Of a stretch of DNA of 18,877 bases, positions 1 to 7,002 are shown in pieces. This DNA comes from CAWVWD01 sp045106825. Lineage in GTDB: Bacteria; Bacteroidota; Bacteroidia; Chitinophagales; Saprospiraceae. The stretch covers positions 1-18,877 of the forward strand of contig JBGCFH010000202.1 in the NCBI GenBank assembly GCA_045106825.1, given 5' to 3'. Both the position numbers and the translations under genes were made by a program. The notes under the pieces were generated by a model. That model was given only the letters and a program-made list of their open reading frames with translations. It ran no database searches and had not been told where the DNA came from. Numbering within the stretch: position 1 is the first letter of the stretch; the number at the start of each line of letters is the position of its first letter.

Positions 1-261
1 AGAACTTTTATCAAAATAAATAATTCGGGCTTATTGGCTTCTAATCAATTATACGATTTGAATTTTAGATTTCAAGGAGATGATTACAAGGTATATTTAA
101 AAAAGGTTACAAAACAAATATCAGGAGTTGGAAATGTTCAAAGGTATAGAGTAAATACTTTCTACCCAATAGAATCAGACAAAGATAGAGCTAAACTTGA
201 AAATTTTAATCTTGTCAAAATTGATGATGATTATAGCATTTACGTAAAAAGAAATGCTTAA
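1..261 (+). CDS. C-terminal part of an unrecognised protein, cut by the window edge
   Basis: The reading frame is open from the first base of the window and ends with TAA at 259-261, leaving 86 visible residues. A TTG at 34 could serve as a start, but nothing favours it over a start outside the window, so this is treated as a partial gene. The visible part is hydrophilic and rich in Lys, Asp, Asn and Tyr. It has no membrane segment, cysteine cluster or motif I recognise. The pattern of short alternating hydrophobic stretches (DLNFRF, YKVYLKKV, YSIYVKR) suggests a beta-rich fold, which is inference only. No function is proposed. Confidence 0.5.
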   Translation, partial: RTFIKINNSGLLASNQLYDLNFRFQGDDYKVYLKKVTKQISGVGNVQRYRVNTFYPIESDKDRAKLENFNLVKIDDDYSIYVKRNA

Positions 262-356
262 TTTTAATCTTGTGTGCATCAAAAATCTACTACCAAACTG
301 CAAAATACATTTCTAAAAACCACAAAAACAGAATAGCTCAAAAAAACCAACAATCA

Positions 357-445
357 AAAAAAATCGTTATATTTATCTATCGTTTAGAATAAAAAATGAA
401 TAGTATGCCAATCGTACAATTTAGACAAGAATTAAGTATGAATGA
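357..445 (+). repeat. Left copy of an 89/87-bp direct repeat flanking the HNH module
   Basis: This segment covers the last 39 bases of the leader and the first 50 bases of the helical-partner gene. A near-identical copy lies at 1412-1498, differing by a few substitutions and two single-base deletions. The shared sequence includes ATCGTTATAT, TTTAGAATAAAAAATG and CAATCGTACAATTTAGACAA. Confidence 0.9.
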
Positions 446-800
446 CCTTTTGGGCGTTGTTGAACAATTTAGCAGCAACGAATTGGAGGAATTTATACAC
501 AAAATACAGCTTCTAAAAAATAAGAAAGCGACTAAAATTGCATCAAAAGAAGCAGAATTAATCAAAATCATTCAGCGAAATTTTACGGAAGTAGAACAAA
601 AGCATTTTGATGAATTAGTGCAAAAAAGACAAGCCTATACGATTACCGATGAAGAATTAGTTGAGTTAATCGAAATGACGGATTATAGTGAACAGTTGAG
701 TGTTGAAAGAGTTAAGGCTTTAGCAAAACTATCTGAATTGACGAATAAATCAGTTGATGAATTGATGATAGAATTAAATGTACGACCTCATGGCAAATAA
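396..800 (+). CDS. Small helical partner protein of the downstream HNH nuclease
   Basis: This 134-residue hydrophilic protein is predicted to be almost wholly alpha-helical, with a Glu/Lys-rich middle (about residues 20-95) that could form coiled coil. It has no signal peptide or membrane segment. Its stop codon overlaps the next gene, an HNH nuclease whose ATG at 790 lies 11 bases inside this gene, so the two are almost certainly co-transcribed and translationally coupled. From memory, a similar pair (a protein of about 130 residues ending near an RP dipeptide, then an HNH protein of about 145 residues) occurs widely in cyanobacteria and Bacteroidota; the role of the first protein is not established there. 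An antitoxin-like or accessory role is conjecture. The leader and first codons of this gene are duplicated at 1412-1498. Confidence 0.8.
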   Translation: MNSMPIVQFRQELSMNDLLGVVEQFSSNELEEFIHKIQLLKNKKATKIASKEAELIKIIQRNFTEVEQKHFDELVQKRQAYTITDEELVELIEMTDYSEQLSVERVKALAKLSELTNKSVDELMIELNVRPHGK

Positions 801-1230
801 ATACGTTTCTAAAAAGAATAAAGATTTTATTCGTCAATTAGCTCACGGTTGCTGCGAATATTGTCAAAGTCAAGAAGCCTATTCTACTCAAAATTTTTCG
901 ATGGAACATATTATTCCGTCACATTTAGGTGGCAGTAATGAGATTGATAATTTAGCTTTGTCTTGTCAAGGTTGTAATAATATTAAGTTTACAAAAATTG
1001 GATTAACGAACGAAACTACTGATGAGTTTATTCCATTTTTTCATCCTCGACAAGATATTTGGACAGAACATTTTAAGTGGAATAATGATTTTACCTTAAT
1101 AATTCCCTTGACCAAAAAAGGTGAAGCAACGCTCGAAGTATTAAAAATGAATAGACAACAAGTTGTTAATTGGAGAACTGCGGTATTTTCAATTGGAAAA
1201 CATCCTCCTTTGCATACGATTGTTGGTTAA
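790..1230 (+). CDS. HNH endonuclease, small single-domain type
   Basis: This is a 146-residue protein when started at ATG 790; an in-frame ATG at 778 would add only MYDL and is less likely because family members begin just before the first helix. The fold is a zinc-ribbon HNH (beta-beta-alpha-metal) nuclease. C22-x2-C25 and C59-x2-C62 are the zinc ligands, E39-H40-I-I-P holds the catalytic His, and the conserved GG (47-48), N54-L-A-L-S-C and C-N (62-63) complete the signature. A Glu replaces the more usual Asp before the catalytic His. The tail has the HPRxDxWxxHF motif (residues about 86-96) seen in this subfamily. Neither the DNA target nor the biological role can be read from the sequence. 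It overlaps the upstream helical gene by 11 bases. A stand-alone mobile or defence nuclease are both possible. Confidence 0.9.
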   Translation: MANKYVSKKNKDFIRQLAHGCCEYCQSQEAYSTQNFSMEHIIPSHLGGSNEIDNLALSCQGCNNIKFTKIGLTNETTDEFIPFFHPRQDIWTEHFKWNNDFTLIIPLTKKGEATLEVLKMNRQQVVNWRTAVFSIGKHPPLHTIVG

Positions 1231-1257
1231 TAAATGTGCTGTATCTTTATTTGAAAA

Positions 1258-1392
1258 TTAAATCATCGCAATTAAACCCTCAATCGGTTCTTCAATTTCT
1301 AAAGCATCTAATTTTTGAAAAAATGCTTTTTTGTTAATCGGTTTAAAGTTTTGTTCTTTTTTCAATTGTTTGATAGAAAGTGTTTTACGCAT
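1258..1392 (-). CDS. Small unrecognised protein, or the 3' end of a disrupted gene
   Basis: The reverse strand encodes a coherent 44-residue hydrophilic protein starting ATG at 1392-1390 (MRKTLSIKQLKKEQ...) and ending in ...EPIEGLIAMI with TAA at 1260-1258. The frame stays open upstream without interruption (residues FLEHLAKP precede the Met) until a stop inside the duplicated segment that begins at 1412. The ORF may therefore be the 3' end of a longer gene cut by that duplication. The Lys-rich start and acidic, leucine-rich end resemble small antitoxin-type proteins in general character only; I do not recognise a family. It is convergent with the HNH gene, 27 bases from its stop. Confidence 0.4.
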   Translation of the reverse strand: MRKTLSIKQLKKEQNFKPINKKAFFQKLDALEIEEPIEGLIAMI

Positions 1393-1411
1393 TGGCTTTG
1401 CTAAATGCTCT

Positions 1412-1498
1412 AAAAAAATCGTTATATTATCTATTGTTTAGAATAAAAAATGGACAGTATCCAATCGTACAATTTAGACAAGAATTAAGTATGAATGA
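1412..1498 (+). pseudogene. Decayed duplicate of the leader and 5' end of the HNH-partner gene
   Basis: This matches 357-445. An ATG is retained at 1450, but a missing G after codon 3 shifts the frame and gives MDSIQSYNLDKN followed by a stop. Another single T is missing in the leader. The match ends at ATGAATGA, where the copy runs into a GAAT/GATT tetranucleotide repeat. It is therefore a remnant with no product. It may be the trace of a second copy of the HNH module, most of which has been lost. Confidence 0.85.
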
Positions 1499-1520
1499 AT
1501 GAATGATTGATTGATTGATT
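1493..1520. repeat. Tetranucleotide repeat, three GAAT units then four GATT units
   Basis: Three GAAT units (1493-1504) run directly into four GATT units (1505-1520) at the right boundary of the duplicated segment. This is consistent with slippage at a recombination or repair junction. Confidence 0.9.
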
Positions 1521-1533
1521 AGAAGTGGTAGCC

Positions 1534-1566
1534 AAACCTGACAGGTCTTCAAGACCTGTCAGGTTT
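1534..1566. repeat. REP-like perfect hairpin, 5' group copy 1
   Basis: This is a 33-bp inverted repeat made of AAACCTGACAGGTCTT and its complement around one central base. The apex of the hairpin lies at the GGTC/GACC side. It belongs to the set of palindromes surrounding the RAYT at 1782. Confidence 0.9.
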
Positions 1567-1621
1567 CTCGTCAAATATTTTCATCGATCATTTCCATCAA
1601 ACTCATCACAAAACTTGCACG

Positions 1622-1658
1622 AAAGACCTGACAGGTTTTTAAAACCTGTCAGGTCTTT
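1622..1658. repeat. REP-like perfect hairpin, 5' group copy 2
   Basis: This is a 37-bp inverted repeat with arms AAAGACCTGACAGGTTTT. The half-sites are the same as in copies 1 and 3, but in the opposite order, so the T/A-rich side forms the apex. Confidence 0.9.
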
Positions 1659-1733
1659 ACACATCAATTTTCATAATAAAAACTACAAAATCACGCACTT
1701 TTTCAATATTTTTGAATTGAAATTATGAAGTAC

Positions 1734-1766
1734 AAACCTGACAGGTCTTGAAGACCTGTCAGGTTT
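1734..1766. repeat. REP-like perfect hairpin, 5' group copy 3, next to the RAYT start
   Basis: This is a 33-bp inverted repeat identical to the one at 1534 except at its central base. It ends 15 bases before the RAYT start codon. A hairpin here would sit in the 5' end of any transcript entering the RAYT gene, or could act as a target or ancestral end for the transposase. Confidence 0.9.
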
Positions 1767-1781
1767 ATAACCACCAAAACC

Positions 1782-2423
1782 ATGAAATCAAACAAAAAAA
1801 TAAACTATTATCCCAAACTATTCCCAAATCAATATCATCATTGTATCAATCATGCAGTCGGTGACGATTTGTTATTTCGAGAAGCAGACAATTATCGTTA
1901 TTTTTTAGAAAAGTATAAAAAGTACATCGCACCGATTACCACAACATACGCCTTTTGTTTGATGCCGAATCACTTTCATTTTTTAATCAAATTGAATTCA
2001 GAAATCGAAATACAAAATTATTATCAATTGAAAAATCCACATAAACCAATAGATACAGCGACTTTTGATTATTCTAAATTTATCAGTCGTCAGTTTAGTA
2101 ATTTCTTCAATTCGTATTCTAAAGCGTTCAATAAAAAATATGGCAGAAAAGGAACATTAATGGAAACTCCTTTCAAACGTCCTTTGATAGAAAGCGATGA
2201 TTATTTTTTGAATACCTTGAAGTATATTCACTACAATCCTATTCATCATGGATTTACTGATGAATTAGAAAATTGGGATTATTCGTCTTATCATGCGTAT
2301 TTAAATCACGATAAAAGAGGAACTTACAAAACGGAAGTTTTTCAACAATTAGGCGGCTTTAAAGGCTTTTGTGCATTTCATCAAGATTTTCGTGATTTGG
2401 GCGACTTTGGGGATGTTGAGTAG
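1782..2423 (+). CDS. REP-associated tyrosine transposase (RAYT), Y1/HUH family
   Basis: This 213-residue protein belongs to the Y1 transposase (IS200-like HUH nuclease) superfamily. The metal-binding HUH motif is H64-F-H66 within CLMPNHFHFLIK. The RAYT signature YIHYNPIHHGF lies at residues 148-158. The catalytic tyrosine is expected in that region (Y141 or Y148), which is inference from the E. coli TnpA-REP arrangement. Family members cleave single-stranded REP hairpins and are linked to the spread of REP elements. Three REP-like hairpins lie upstream (1534, 1622, 1734) and three downstream (2438, 2563, 2688), which fits that role. No full IS200/IS605 element ends are visible, as expected for a domesticated RAYT. 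The ORF is intact and starts 15 bp after the last upstream hairpin. Confidence 0.92.
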   Translation: MKSNKKINYYPKLFPNQYHHCINHAVGDDLLFREADNYRYFLEKYKKYIAPITTTYAFCLMPNHFHFLIKLNSEIEIQNYYQLKNPHKPIDTATFDYSKFISRQFSNFFNSYSKAFNKKYGRKGTLMETPFKRPLIESDDYFLNTLKYIHYNPIHHGFTDELENWDYSSYHAYLNHDKRGTYKTEVFQQLGGFKGFCAFHQDFRDLGDFGDVE

Positions 2424-2437
2424 TTTTTATTGTGAAA

Positions 2438-2718
2438 GACCTGACGGGTTTTAAAAACCCGTCAGGTCTGTACTATGCAGAATTTTATGCTTTTATGCTC
2501 GATTTTTTATACTTCATCAATTCAAAATCTCGACGCTATTGTACAAGTCTCAAATATAAAAAGACCTGACGGGTTTTAAAAACCCATCAGGTCTGTACTA
2601 TGCAGAATTTCATGCTTTTATGCTCGGGTTTTTATACTTCATCAATTCAAAACTCCGAAACTATTGTACAAGTTTCTCACACACAAAGACCTGACGGGTT
2701 TTTAAAACCCGTCAGGTC
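2438..2718. repeat. Tandem 125-bp repeat with three REP-like hairpins
   Basis: Three 31-bp hairpins with arms GACCTGACGGGTTTT lie at 2438-2468, 2563-2593 and 2688-2718, exactly 125 bp apart. The roughly 94-bp spacers after the first two are close copies of each other (both contain GTACTATGCAGAATTT and TTATACTTCATCAATTCAAA). This makes about 2.25 tandem units. The middle hairpin carries one arm mismatch (CCCATC for CCCGTC). The array fills the gap between the convergent RAYT and metH genes. Its last hairpin ends 9 bp beyond the metH stop, where it may help stop transcription from both sides. Confidence 0.93.
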
Positions 2719-2727
2719 TGTACACAA

Positions 2728-5700
2728 CTACACCTCATAATTCAAACTTGGCTGCAACCATTTCTCTGCTTCCTCAATTGACCAACCTTTCCGTTCCGCA
2801 TAATCCGCAACCTGATCTTTCGCAATCGCACCCAAGCCAAAATATTTAGATTTCGGATGAGCATAATACCAACCGCTAACCGCTGCTGCTGGATACATTG
2901 CCATAGATTCCGTCAGTTCGATTCCTGTATTTTCGGTCACGTTTAGTAAGTCAAATAACGTTTCTTTCTCACGATGTTCAGGACACGCAGGATAACCCGG
3001 AGCTGGGCGAATACCTTTATATTTTTCAGCAATCAATGCTTCATTATCAAAAATCTCGTCAGTTGCATAAGCCCAAAACTCTTTACGAACTCGTTCGTGC
3101 ATGCGTTCAGCAAAAGCTTCCGCAAAACGGTCGGCAATCGCTTTCAACATAATCGAGTTGTAATCGTCATGCGTTTCTGCAAATTTCGCCAAATGCTTTT
3201 CGATTCCAATTCCTGCTGTTACAGCAAATGCACCAATATAATCTTGGTTTTCTGACTTCGGAGCGATGAAATCTGTTAATGAAATATTTGGTTGTCCTGG
3301 TGCTTTTTTGCGTTGTTGACGTAAGTTTTTCAGAACGACTTTTACTTCTGTTCTTTCGTCATTCGCATAAACTTCGATGTCGTCGTCAGTTGATGCGTTG
3401 GCTGGAAAAATTCCGATAACGGCACGGGCTTCTAACCAATTTTCGTTGATCACTTGCTGTAATAATGCTTTTGCATCTTTATATAATTGTGTTGCTTCTT
3501 TACCAACTATTTCATCTTCCAAAATCGCTGGGAATTTCCCTGCTAATTGCCAAGTTGAGAAGAATTGCGTCCAATCAATATAATTGGCTAATTCTGCCAA
3601 ATCATAGTTGTTAAACACCTGAATACCAAGTGTTTTTGGCTTTGTTGGCAAGTTGTTGAAATCTAACCAATCTATTTTGAATTTATTTTTTCTTGCTTGA
3701 TCTAAAGTAATATATTTTTTGTTCGATTTTCTGCCTTTTCGTTGCGTTCTGATACGTTCGTAGTCAGCACGAGTTTCTTGTAAAAATGGTTCGTAAGTTT
3801 CTTTTCCTAACAATTGACTCGCAACCGTTACACTTCTCGAAGCATCCAAAACGTGAACAACTGCACCTGAATATTGCGGTTCGATTTTTACGGCTGTGTG
3901 CGTTTTTGATGTTGTTGCACCTCCAATCATCAATGGAATTTTGAAATTTTGGCGTTCCATTTCTTTCGCAACCGTTACCATTTCATCTAATGAAGGCGTA
4001 ATCAATCCACTCAATCCGATGATATCGACATTGTGTTTTCTGGCTTCCGCCAAAATCGTTTCCGCTCGAACCATTACGCCCAAGTCGATAATTTCATAAT
4101 TGTTACACGCCAAAACAACGCCAACGATATTTTTTCCAATATCGTGAACATCGCCTTTTACGGTTGCCATTAAGATTTTTCCTTTGGCAGAAGTGTTGCC
4201 TTGTTTGGCTTTTAAAGCTTCGATGAAAGGCGTTAAGTGTGCCACAGATTGCTTCATTACACGAGCTGATTTCACCACTTGCGGCAAAAACATTTTACCT
4301 GAACCGAATAAATCACCAACGATATTCATTCCATCCATCAAAGGTCCTTCGATAACTTCCAACGGTTCAGCGTATTTCAATCTCGCTTCTTCCGTGTCTT
4401 CAATTACGAAATCTGTAATTCCTTTTACTAAGGCATGAGCCAAACGTTTTTCAACGGTATTTTCTCGCCAAGATAAATCCTTAACTCGCTTCTTCCCTTT
4501 TCCTCTGACTCGTTCAGCGTATTCGACTAAAGCATTCGTTGCTTCGTCATTTCTATTAAAAAGAACATCCTCAACTTTCGTCAATAATTCAGGTTTAACG
4601 TCTGCATAAACTTCCATCATTCCTGCATTCACGATTCCCATATCCATTCCCGCTTGAACGGCATGATATAAAAATGCAGCGTGCATCGCTTCTCGAACCG
4701 CATTATTTCCACGGAAAGAAAACGAAATATTACTAACGCCACCGCTGACTTTTGCACCTGGACAACGTTCTTTGATTTGGCGAGTTGCTTCGATGAAGTT
4801 TATCGCATATTCATTGTGTTCCTCAATTCCTGTGGCAACAGCAAAAATATTCGGGTCGAAAATAATATCGTAAGGATTGAAGTTGACTTTTTCAGTCAAA
4901 ACTTTATACGCACGTTCGCAAATCTCCACTTTTCGCTCAATCGTATCAGCTTGTCCTTCTTCATCAAACGCCATCACAACAGCTGCTGCACCATATCGTT
5001 TAACCAATTTCGCTTGACGAATAAATTCTTCTTCGCCTTCTTTCATCGAAATCGAGTTGACGATAGATTTTCCTTGCGTACATTTCAAGCCTGCTTCGAT
5101 GACTGACCATTTTGAGGAATCAATCATAATCGGCAATTTGGCAATGTCAGGTTCTGCTCCGATTAAATTCAAAAACTTCACCATTGCAGCTTCTGAATCC
5201 AACAAACCTTCGTCCATATTTACATCAATAATCTGAGCTCCACCTTCCACTTGATGTCTTGCTACAGATAATGCTTCTTCATATTTTTCCTCACGAATCA
5301 ATCTCGCAAACTTCCGTGAACCTGTTACGTTTGTACGTTCTCCAACATTGACAAAGTTCGTATTCTCACGTAAAACCAATGGTTCTAAACCTGAATATTG
5401 AGAATATTGGCGAGCTTGAGGAATTTTTCGAGGTTCGATATTTTTTACTAATTCTGCCATTCTACCGATGTGATCTGGCGTAGAACCACAACAACCTCCA
5501 AGAATATTGACAAAACCATTTGATGCAAAATCCATCACTAAATCGCCCATTTCGTCCGCCGTTTGGTCATATTCTCCAAACTCGTTTGGTAAACCTGCAT
5601 TCGGATAAGCACTAATATTGGTATGTGCAATTTTTGATAATTCCTGAATATACGGACGCATCGCAGTCGCACCCAAAGCACAATTAAAACCAACTGAGAA

Positions 5701-6405
5701 TAATTCAATATGTTGAACAGAAATCCAAAAAGCTTCCGCAGTTTGTCCTGATAATGTTCTTCCGCTGGCATCGGTAATCGTTCCCGAAATCATAATCGGC
5801 AACTTCACCCCTTTGTCCTCAAAACATTTATCAACCGCAAATAATGCCGCTTTTGCATTCAAGGTATCAAAAATCGTTTCAATCAAAATCGCATCAACGC
5901 CACCATCAATCAAACCGCTGGTTTGTTCATAATAAGCGTTCATCAAATCATCAAATGTCACGGCACGATAACCTGGATCGTTGACATCTGGCGAAATAGA
6001 AGCTGTTTTACTTGTCGGACCTAAAGCTCCGATTGCGAAACGTGGTTTATCAGGCGTTTTTGCGGTATATTCTTGAGCTGCTTTTTTAGCAATTTTGGCG
6101 GAAGCCAAGTTTAATTCATACGCTAAATGCGACATATCGTAATCTTCCATCGACAACGCATTCGCATTAAATGTATTGGTTTCAATCAAATCTGAACCTG
6201 CTTCCAAATAGGCTTTGTGAATATTTTCAATCACATCTGGACGGACAATCGACAACAAATCATTGTTTCCTTGCAAGTCTTTATGAAAATCTGCAAATCG
6301 TTCGCCTCTAAAATCCGCCTCTTTTAACTGATATTGTTGAATCATCGTACCCATTGCACCATCAAGGATAAGGATACGTTTTTTGATTGCTTCGTGTAAA
6401 GTCAT
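2728..6405 (-). CDS. metH: Cobalamin-dependent methionine synthase, full length
   Basis: MetH transfers a methyl group from 5-methyltetrahydrofolate to homocysteine through enzyme-bound cobalamin, making methionine in the cytoplasm. At 1225 residues it is close to the E. coli length, and all four modules are present. The homocysteine-binding barrel (about 1-325) has zinc ligands C242 (FNCALG) and C305/C306 (GGCCGS). The pterin-binding domain (about 345-610) contains NVGERTNVTGS and DVNMDEG. The B12 cap and Rossmann domains (about 650-890) have DVHDIGKN with the cobalt-coordinating H754. The C-terminal activation domain (about 920-1220) contains the AdoMet-binding RPAPGYPACPEH at 1133-1144. 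Many Bacteroidota carry the homocysteine part as a separate gene; here the enzyme is one chain. No metF or metE lies beside it. I found no B12-box or S-box in the upstream gap. Confidence 0.98.
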   Translation of the reverse strand: MTLHEAIKKRILILDGAMGTMIQQYQLKEADFRGERFADFHKDLQGNNDLLSIVRPDVIENIHKAYLEAGSDLIETNTFNANALSMEDYDMSHLAYELNLASAKIAKKAAQEYTAKTPDKPRFAIGALGPTSKTASISPDVNDPGYRAVTFDDLMNAYYEQTSGLIDGGVDAILIETIFDTLNAKAALFAVDKCFEDKGVKLPIMISGTITDASGRTLSGQTAEAFWISVQHIELFSVGFNCALGATAMRPYIQELSKIAHTNISAYPNAGLPNEFGEYDQTADEMGDLVMDFASNGFVNILGGCCGSTPDHIGRMAELVKNIEPRKIPQARQYSQYSGLEPLVLRENTNFVNVGERTNVTGSRKFARLIREEKYEEALSVARHQVEGGAQIIDVNMDEGLLDSEAAMVKFLNLIGAEPDIAKLPIMIDSSKWSVIEAGLKCTQGKSIVNSISMKEGEEEFIRQAKLVKRYGAAAVVMAFDEEGQADTIERKVEICERAYKVLTEKVNFNPYDIIFDPNIFAVATGIEEHNEYAINFIEATRQIKERCPGAKVSGGVSNISFSFRGNNAVREAMHAAFLYHAVQAGMDMGIVNAGMMEVYADVKPELLTKVEDVLFNRNDEATNALVEYAERVRGKGKKRVKDLSWRENTVEKRLAHALVKGITDFVIEDTEEARLKYAEPLEVIEGPLMDGMNIVGDLFGSGKMFLPQVVKSARVMKQSVAHLTPFIEALKAKQGNTSAKGKILMATVKGDVHDIGKNIVGVVLACNNYEIIDLGVMVRAETILAEARKHNVDIIGLSGLITPSLDEMVTVAKEMERQNFKIPLMIGGATTSKTHTAVKIEPQYSGAVVHVLDASRSVTVASQLLGKETYEPFLQETRADYERIRTQRKGRKSNKKYITLDQARKNKFKIDWLDFNNLPTKPKTLGIQVFNNYDLAELANYIDWTQFFSTWQLAGKFPAILEDEIVGKEATQLYKDAKALLQQVINENWLEARAVIGIFPANASTDDDIEVYANDERTEVKVVLKNLRQQRKKAPGQPNISLTDFIAPKSENQDYIGAFAVTAGIGIEKHLAKFAETHDDYNSIMLKAIADRFAEAFAERMHERVRKEFWAYATDEIFDNEALIAEKYKGIRPAPGYPACPEHREKETLFDLLNVTENTGIELTESMAMYPAAAVSGWYYAHPKSKYFGLGAIAKDQVADYAERKGWSIEEAEKWLQPSLNYEV

Positions 6406-6442
6406 TATTCTCTTTTTGATAATTGTTGAGTGATAACGAAAT

Positions 6443-6512
6443 CCCGATTTTTTTTTCGGGAATAATGGAGAATTGACAATTGATAATTAAACAATTGAAT
6501 TGTAATTATTAT
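6443..6512. repeat. Cluster of inverted repeats upstream of metH
   Basis: A CCCGA-T8-TCGGG hairpin lies at about 6443-6460. A second stem pairs ATAATT (6483-6488) with AATTAT (6504-6509) around the 13-bp palindrome ACAATTGAATTGT at 6491-6503. An outer pair, AATTGACA (6472-6479) and TGTCAATT (6528-6535), encloses the second. All lie in the presumed metH 5' region; their function is unknown. Confidence 0.6.
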
Positions 6513-6875
6513 TTGTTTATTATTAAATGTCAATTGAATTAGCACAACTTAAATTGATAAAATCATTTTCATAAATGACTTTATTTCCAAAATAGTTTGC
6601 GAAAATACAACATGGATTATTAAAAAAGGAATTTGATTTTTTGAGTTGTGTTAAATTTCACAGATTAGAGAAAAAGAACGATGCTTTTAAATTGGATTTA
6701 GAACTGATAATCTCTTAAAATGTGCGACTCATCCAAAATCTTTCTCTTTTTGTCCAACATTATCATAGATTTAGGGAGATAAATTCAATATTACAAAACA
6801 GAACGAAAACTTAGTTCGTTAAAAGCACGTTAAACACAATCGGGAAAATGGTTAGAATTATAATAATCTCTTAGT

Positions 6876-6904
6876 TTGCAATGCTTATTATAATATATAA
6901 TTTG
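6876..6904 (+). promoter_or_regulatory. Possible Bacteroidota-type promoter of the OmpA-domain gene
   Basis: TTG at 6876-6878 is followed after 19 bases by TAATTTG (6898-6904), one base short of the TAnnTTTG consensus. It lies about 100 bases before the start codon and overlaps the right arm of an inverted repeat. Confidence 0.3.
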
Positions 6905-7002
6905 TTATTTTTAACAAATTTATAAATGGTAGTCAACAATCATATCAACAATAATTATCAAGATATAGAATAGTATTTTTCAATTTAAAAATAGTCTAAC
7001 TC

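Larger units (their letters stand above)
6406..7002. other. Gene-free divergent intergenic region (597 bp)
   Basis: This lies between the starts of metH (reverse) and the OmpA-domain gene (forward). I found no credible ORF, tRNA or known riboswitch. It holds the inverted repeats near metH and a 10-bp perfect inverted repeat near the OmpA gene (ATTATAATAA at 6857-6866 and TTATTATAAT at 6885-6894). Promoters for both flanking genes are expected here. The middle part (about 6540-6850) shows no structure I can interpret. Confidence 0.6.

Noticed and set aside
202..273. 14-bp direct repeat AATTTTAATCTTGT at 202 and 260
   Set aside because: It spans the stop region of the partial gene, but short AT-rich repeats are expected here and nothing else supports a function.
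1525..1728. 67-residue forward ORF before the RAYT
   Set aside because: It is made largely of translated REP hairpins (repeated RPDRF/RPVR) and is a by-product of the repeats.
1534..2718. CRISPR array
   Set aside because: The repeats are palindromic, differ between the two sides of the RAYT, have spacers that are copies of each other on the right side, and no cas genes are present.
4681..5106. 141-residue forward ORF within metH
   Set aside because: It is antisense to strongly conserved metH sequence and has no recognisable features; it is a frame shadow.
6406..7002. Cobalamin or SAM riboswitch for metH
   Set aside because: No B12-box-like or S-box-like core could be found on the reverse strand by eye.
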